From positions 1 through 8,719 of the forward strand of contig JAFZDV010000213.1 of assembly GCA_017560955.1 (NCBI GenBank): a stretch of 8,719 bases of DNA. The letters are read 5' to 3'. Both the position numbers and the translations under genes were made by a program. Below are positions 5,633 through 8,719 of this stretch, one piece after another. The notes below the pieces were generated by a model, which did not search any database, was not told where the DNA came from, and saw only the letters and a program-made list of their open reading frames with translations. Source of the DNA: Anaerotignum sp. GTDB lineage: Bacteria > Bacillota > Clostridia > Lachnospirales > Anaerotignaceae. How positions within the stretch are numbered: position 1 is the stretch's first letter; each line of letters begins with the position of its first letter.

Positions 5633-6193
5633 TTATCCATATGCCGACAGATCTTCTAAACCGACCTGCCCATATTTCCATTTCATTTCCTTCATCTGCC
5701 CATGGGTCATCACCTGCAGTTTTCTGTAAGTGTTTGTATTCAGTTTCACTTCCAGCATCAGGTTTGCCGGAATGATTTTTCTGAGGTGTTTTTCCAGAAA
5801 TGCTTTTTTCTCTTTTACCCACAGCTCTAAAACCAACTGCAGTAAATACTGTTCCTGCCGCACCTCCACCGTGTAGCCGCCTGCACCCAGACAGTTATCC
5901 AGCCAATCCTGTAAGTGAAACAGTGTATATGGACTTCTGCTGTTCCACCGAAAAAGGATTTCCTCTCTGAGCTTTTCTGTTTCCATCACCTCTGCACCAT
6001 GCAGCCCCATCATCCGCGCCAGACGCAGCAGCCCGCTTTTTTCTGCCGTCAGGATCCATTGGTTATTCACCACTGCATCTTTTGCCAGCGCCGCTTCCGC
6101 CAGTATAACACCTTCTATTTCACCCAGCTTCTGAAATTCCTGCAGTTCTCTTACGGTATCCGGCAGATAATACAGATATCTGTTTTCCATCAT
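5633..6193 (-). CDS. Phage tail/baseplate protein, XkdU/YmfQ-like (DUF2313)
   Basis: A 186-aa protein of the DUF2313 family, found in Mu-like and PBSX-like contractile tails directly after the baseplate J gene and thought to be a baseplate wedge component near fibre attachment. Visible traits: YLPDTVRELQEFQKL (9-23), the usual start of a long N-terminal helical region; a mixed middle part; GGYTVEVRQEQYLLQL (105-120), a beta-strand pair; and the C-terminal NTYRKLQVMTHGQMKE (154-169), resembling the T-W/H-x-Q repeats of homologues. The length is typical. It starts at ATGATG, so either 6193 or 6190 may be used. The first ATG overlaps the stop of the J gene (ATGA), indicating coupled translation. 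It is the last gene of the operon; homologues are usually followed by tail fibre genes, which are absent here. Confidence 0.87.
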   Translation of the reverse strand: MMENRYLYYLPDTVRELQEFQKLGEIEGVILAEAALAKDAVVNNQWILTAEKSGLLRLARMMGLHGAEVMETEKLREEILFRWNSRSPYTLFHLQDWLDNCLGAGGYTVEVRQEQYLLQLVLELWVKEKKAFLEKHLRKIIPANLMLEVKLNTNTYRKLQVMTHGQMKEMKWKYGQVGLEDLSAYG

Positions 6194-7257
6194 GCTGTCA
6201 CCCCGATTTCACCTAACACAGGCACTTCATTTTCTTTCAGAATCAGATTACCGCTTCCGTCATTGATACAACAGTCAGAAACATCTACTACACCTTCCGT
6301 TTCCAAAGCACGGCTTTCCAGATAACTGATGCGTACTGTCAGATGTGTGCTGTCTGCCCAATTTTTTCGCAATTCTTCCAGATATGCTTCAAATCTTTTT
6401 CGCATCTCTTCCAGAACTGTTTCTCGAACAGCCCCTTCTGCCAAGGTCAGTCCTAACGTAATATTGCAAGGCATTTCCGTAACACCTTCTGCCGTTACCC
6501 GATGCCCAATGGGTGCAATACCATAACCTTCCCCTCTTTTTTCAGGATCGATCTGCGCCTGCAAGTCAGCCAGTTCCGTTTCCCCTGGTCTTCTCCAGCC
6601 CTGATCGATGATGATCACTTTCACTGTGCCGCCTCCCTGCCATACAGGGTATACCTTCACACCGCCTACATTCTGCAGACTGTTGATCATCCTTCTGTAA
6701 TCCGCCACATTCCCACCGAAGGCGTCTGCCTCAAAACTGGCAAAATATCGTTTCCGCAGTTCATCATCTGCTTCTTCATCTTCGCCGTCTGTCCGCAGTT
6801 CTGTCAGTGTCGCTTCTGCCAGTCCCATCATCGTTTCCACAGGCACCAGATTCCCAAGGTACTGATTACCACAGGCACCTGCCGTTTCGCACTCCAGCAC
6901 ATATCTGCCATCCACCTCTTTGCCTGTCACCACATAATAAAACTCTTCCAGAAAAAATCGTGTTCCTTTTTCAACAACAAATTCACCGCCATTTTCATCC
7001 AGAAAACTGCCGTAAAAAGTTGCCTTTACTGCATCCTTTCGAAGGATTCCTCTTTCTGCCGCCCGTCGGGTCAGGTCATCACCCTTTGCCGTATCCGCAA
7101 AGGTTCTGTCCTCCAGCAATTCCAGTTCTGTATAAAAAGTTGCTGTTTCTGCTGCATTTGGTGCCAGCGCATCATAAATCAGACTGCCCTGTCTTTTGTC
7201 CCTTCTATCTTCCACCATATCCAGTTTCCGCTCCATCAGCGTTTCATAACTTACCAT
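6190..7257 (-). CDS. Baseplate J-like protein (XkdT / Mu gp47 family)
   Basis: A 355-aa structural protein of the baseplate J family, which forms the wedge of contractile tails and links the central hub to the periphery. Its length is close to that of PBSX XkdT (about 350). Family marks: an N-terminal region with RQGSLIYDALAP (22-33) and TAKGDDLTRRAAERGI (56-71); a middle beta domain (about 78-155) containing VVEKGTRFF (94-102); DDELRKRYFASFEADAFGGN (164-183), then DYRRMI (186-191) and VGGVKVYPVWQGGGTVKVII (198-217), the most conserved core of the family; and a C-terminal strand region. The start ATG at 7257 shares one base with the upstream stop (TGATG), and GGATGGTGG stands just before it. 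It lies between the DUF2634 and DUF2313 genes in the standard baseplate order. Confidence 0.93.
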   Translation of the reverse strand: MVSYETLMERKLDMVEDRRDKRQGSLIYDALAPNAAETATFYTELELLEDRTFADTAKGDDLTRRAAERGILRKDAVKATFYGSFLDENGGEFVVEKGTRFFLEEFYYVVTGKEVDGRYVLECETAGACGNQYLGNLVPVETMMGLAEATLTELRTDGEDEEADDELRKRYFASFEADAFGGNVADYRRMINSLQNVGGVKVYPVWQGGGTVKVIIIDQGWRRPGETELADLQAQIDPEKRGEGYGIAPIGHRVTAEGVTEMPCNITLGLTLAEGAVRETVLEEMRKRFEAYLEELRKNWADSTHLTVRISYLESRALETEGVVDVSDCCINDGSGNLILKENEVPVLGEIGVTA

Positions 7258-7661
7258 CAGATATCCACCATCCTTTCCGCCTTCATTTCACCAAAAATCG
7301 TGTGTACCACAAAGGCTGCTGTCACACTGCCTTTCTCCTGTGAAAAAGAAAAATCCGTCACTGCCGTCACCCTGTCATCTGCCAGCAGGGCATCCTCGAT
7401 ACGTTTCTTCAGTTCGGGGATCACATAAGACACTCTCATCCCATACAATCCTTCCAGTTCAATTCCATAATTCCAGTCATATACCGCATATCGATATCGC
7501 TCTGTCTGCAGAATTTTGCCAACCGACTGCCGCATTGCTTCCAATCCGTCTGTCGTTCCCCTTACCTCTGCCCGTTCTTCATTGATTTTCCATGTCAGGC
7601 TCGGAATCGTTTTCTTTTCCATGGTCATCATATCAATTTCCATTTCCTGCTTTGGTAGCAT
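7257..7661 (-). CDS. Phage baseplate protein, XkdS-like (DUF2634)
   Basis: A 134-aa member of DUF2634, which in PBSX-type tails is the gp25/W-like baseplate component of the wedge. Diagnostic stretches: IPSLTWKINEERAEVRG (19-35), DGLEAMRQSVGKILQTERY (38-56), YDWNYGIELEGLYGM (61-75) and IPELKKRIEDALLADDRV (81-98), followed by a C-terminal beta hairpin (about 103-126). The order of helix, YGxEL and DDR motifs matches gp25-type lysozyme-like folds. The start at 7661 is chosen because AAGGGGGAAGG stands right before it. This places the first 29 nt inside the end of the DUF2577 gene in another frame. An in-frame ATG seven codons later is less favoured. It is tightly coupled to both neighbours. Confidence 0.9.
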   Translation of the reverse strand: MLPKQEMEIDMMTMEKKTIPSLTWKINEERAEVRGTTDGLEAMRQSVGKILQTERYRYAVYDWNYGIELEGLYGMRVSYVIPELKKRIEDALLADDRVTAVTDFSFSQEKGSVTAAFVVHTIFGEMKAERMVDI

Positions 7662-7980
7662 ATCCTTCCCCCTTTTCCGTTCTTCCCAACACCAGATACT
7701 GCTGTCCATCTGCCGCCCTGAGAAGCACTACAGCCTCGCCATTCAGCAGTTTCCTGTTTCTTTTCATTCTGTAGCTGCGCCATTCTCCGCCGCTGAATTC
7801 TATCATCCCTGTTTCTTCCTGTTCCATCACATTTTCCGTCAGAACCAGAAACTCTTCTGTCAGTTCCAGCCCTTCCTCCAGCCGAATGGTCAGCGGCTGC
7901 TGGGCTGTTACAATGCCAACACAGAAATCCGCCCCCGTTTCTGCAATATCCAGTGCCAGCTGCCTGATAATTTCCAGCAT
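7633..7980 (-). CDS. Phage tail protein, XkdR-like (DUF2577)
   Basis: A 115-aa member of DUF2577, an OB-fold-like small protein found just before DUF2634 and baseplate J in Firmicute contractile tails and likely part of the hub or spike region. Visible marks: an N-terminal helix LEIIRQLALDIAE (2-14); GIVTAQQPLTIRLEE (22-36), a beta segment typical of the family; LTEEFLVLTENV (40-51); and the C-terminal LNGEAVVLLRAADGQQYLVL (79-98), matching the usual G-D-x-V-x-LLR-x3-GQ-x-Y-x-VL ending. AAAGGAGGAG directly upstream supports the start at 7980. It begins 13 nt after the 201-aa gene and overlaps the DUF2634 gene by 29 nt. In PBSX the preceding gene is the XkdQ hub protein; here it is not. Confidence 0.88.
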   Translation of the reverse strand: MLEIIRQLALDIAETGADFCVGIVTAQQPLTIRLEEGLELTEEFLVLTENVMEQEETGMIEFSGGEWRSYRMKRNRKLLNGEAVVLLRAADGQQYLVLGRTEKGEGYATKAGNGN

Positions 7981-7993
7981 CTCTTCTCCTCCT

Positions 7994-8599
7994 TTATCTG
8001 AGCCGTCTGCCGCAGCCTTCCCGCTCTTCCCATAACTTTTTCGTGATCTGCTGCATCAGTTTTTCCACATCTATCTCCGCCGTCTTCTGCTGTTCTATCC
8101 TTGCAGACATTTCTCGGTCTTCCTCTTTTTCCTCTGTAAAAGATTCCGCTGCCTTTTCTGCCCGAACCACAGGCGCAATCCTTTCTCCTTTTGCCTTTTC
8201 TTCCTGCACAGCAATTGCAATACTTTCCCTGTTTTTCTTTTCCGCCCCAGGCACTTCCCACAGTAAAACCTGTGCACTTTTTCTTCTCTCCGCTTCTTCA
8301 TTTTCTTTGAACATCTGCACCGATTCCGCAAAAACACTTTCCTTCTTTTTCTTTGGTTCCTCTGCTTTTTCTGCAGAAAACATCTCCTGCAGCCTCTGCC
8401 GTTTTTCTTCCATCTCAGGAAAAAAGTTTTTCTGCACTTCCTTTCGGCTCACATCAGCCACAGCACCCATCTCAGAAAAATGTTCTTCCAAAGAATCCTT
8501 TTCATACCAGAATCCGATCCTGTCTTCTCCGGCCGTATGGATCTTCTCTTGCCAGAAATCCATCAGCCTCTCAAACAATCCTTTTCTTTCCTTCTCCAT
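7994..8599 (-). CDS. Unrecognised charged, helical protein in the tail operon (201 aa)
   Basis: I do not recognise a family. The protein is rich in E, K, R and A, with no hydrophobic segment long enough to cross a membrane. N-terminal residues 5-50 hold several aromatics (LFERLMDFWQEKI at 8-20, IGFWYEK at 28-34). Residues 62-170 are almost pure charged helix or disordered linker with a run of four lysines (83-86). The C-terminal part, IDVEKLMQQITKKLWEE (176-192), is a compact amphipathic helix that could be a binding module, followed by GCGRRLR. The start follows GGGGGAGAAGG. It lies 13 nt before the DUF2577 gene in one operon, so a role in tail assembly is likely. By gene order it stands where a tape measure, LysM protein and hub protein usually lie, yet it resembles none of them. 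It may be a short tape measure or scaffold, a remnant, or an effector or adaptor; none is shown. Confidence 0.8.
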   Translation of the reverse strand: MEKERKGLFERLMDFWQEKIHTAGEDRIGFWYEKDSLEEHFSEMGAVADVSRKEVQKNFFPEMEEKRQRLQEMFSAEKAEEPKKKKESVFAESVQMFKENEEAERRKSAQVLLWEVPGAEKKNRESIAIAVQEEKAKGERIAPVVRAEKAAESFTEEKEEDREMSARIEQQKTAEIDVEKLMQQITKKLWEEREGCGRRLR

Positions 8600-8611
8600 G
8601 CCTTCTCCCCC

Positions 8612-8719
8612 TTATCTTCCTGCCGCCTCTAACTCCAGTTCAATGGCCGCACAGCAAAACATTCTCTCAGGCACCGTCATCTCTGCCCACTCTCTGGGGC
8701 GTATCCCATATTTACGGAG
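8612..8719 (-). CDS. C-terminal fragment of a small phage-type protein (window edge)
   Basis: An open frame enters from the right edge and gives 35 residues before TAA at 8614-8612; the start is outside the window. The fragment contains YGIRPREWAEMTVPERMF (4-21) and ends in ELELEAAGR. The W-x2-M-(4)-R-M spacing loosely resembles the C-termini of small tail-assembly chaperone or head-tail proteins in Gram-positive prophages, but the match is from memory and weak. It is in the same frame as the 201-aa gene, separated by the stop and 12 nt that hold the ribosome site. Being coding is supported by tight spacing and lack of stops; the function is not known. Confidence 0.6.
   Translation of the reverse strand, partial: LRKYGIRPREWAEMTVPERMFCCAAIELELEAAGR

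Noticed and set aside
5613..5822. 69-aa minus-strand frame at the end of the DUF2313 gene
   Set aside because: It is an alternate frame within the DUF2313 gene that runs into the terminator hairpin.
6502..7428. 308-aa plus-strand frame opposite baseplate J and DUF2634 genes
   Set aside because: It spans two well-identified genes in antisense and has shadow-type composition.
7908..8337. Minus-strand frames of 117 and 80 aa overlapping the 201-aa gene
   Set aside because: They are K/R/G-rich alternate readings of purine-rich coding DNA without ribosome sites.

Overview
The window looks like a chromosomal segment from an anaerobic Firmicute of the class Clostridia, most likely Lachnospiraceae-like. 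This rests on strong AGGAGG-type ribosome sites, a moderate base composition, the secG-rnr-smpB-ssrA gene order, and a tmRNA whose 3' CCA is not encoded. No marker fixes the genus. All genes but one lie on the minus strand, so the transcription order runs from right to left.

Right part (5.63-8.72 kb): the distal end of a contractile-tail (PBSX/Mu-like) baseplate operon. In transcription order it holds the C-terminus of a small unrecognised protein cut by the window edge, an unrecognised 201-aa highly charged protein, an XkdR-like DUF2577 protein, an XkdS-like DUF2634 protein, an XkdT-like baseplate J protein, and an XkdU/YmfQ-like DUF2313 protein. The genes are tightly packed, with overlaps of 29, 1 and 4 nt, and the operon ends at a strong intrinsic terminator. 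No tail fibre, holin, endolysin or integrase follows. The next gene is a MATE transporter and then core housekeeping genes. This is therefore either the edge of a decayed or domesticated prophage, or a tail-like particle cluster without its own lysis and fibre genes at this end.

Middle (4.1-5.54 kb): a complete MATE-family exporter with 463 residues, its own ribosome site and a weak promoter.

Left part (0.07-4.1 kb): secG (Sec translocase subunit) with a compact hairpin-rich leader and its own terminator, rnr (RNase R), then smpB and ssrA (tmRNA). RNase R, SmpB and tmRNA act in one pathway: tmRNA-SmpB rescues stalled ribosomes and tags the nascent peptide, and RNase R degrades the faulty mRNA. 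A single plus-strand gene sits between rnr and smpB. It encodes a 95-aa membrane-anchored protein of unknown function, has a near-consensus promoter divergent from that of smpB, and shares a terminator with rnr at its 3' end. tmRNA is followed by a nested stem-loop and then an intrinsic terminator.

The observations most worth a second look are the 201-aa protein placed where a much longer tape measure and hub proteins are expected, the tail operon that stops at DUF2313, the acidic tail of RNase R in place of a basic one, and the triple-hairpin secG leader.
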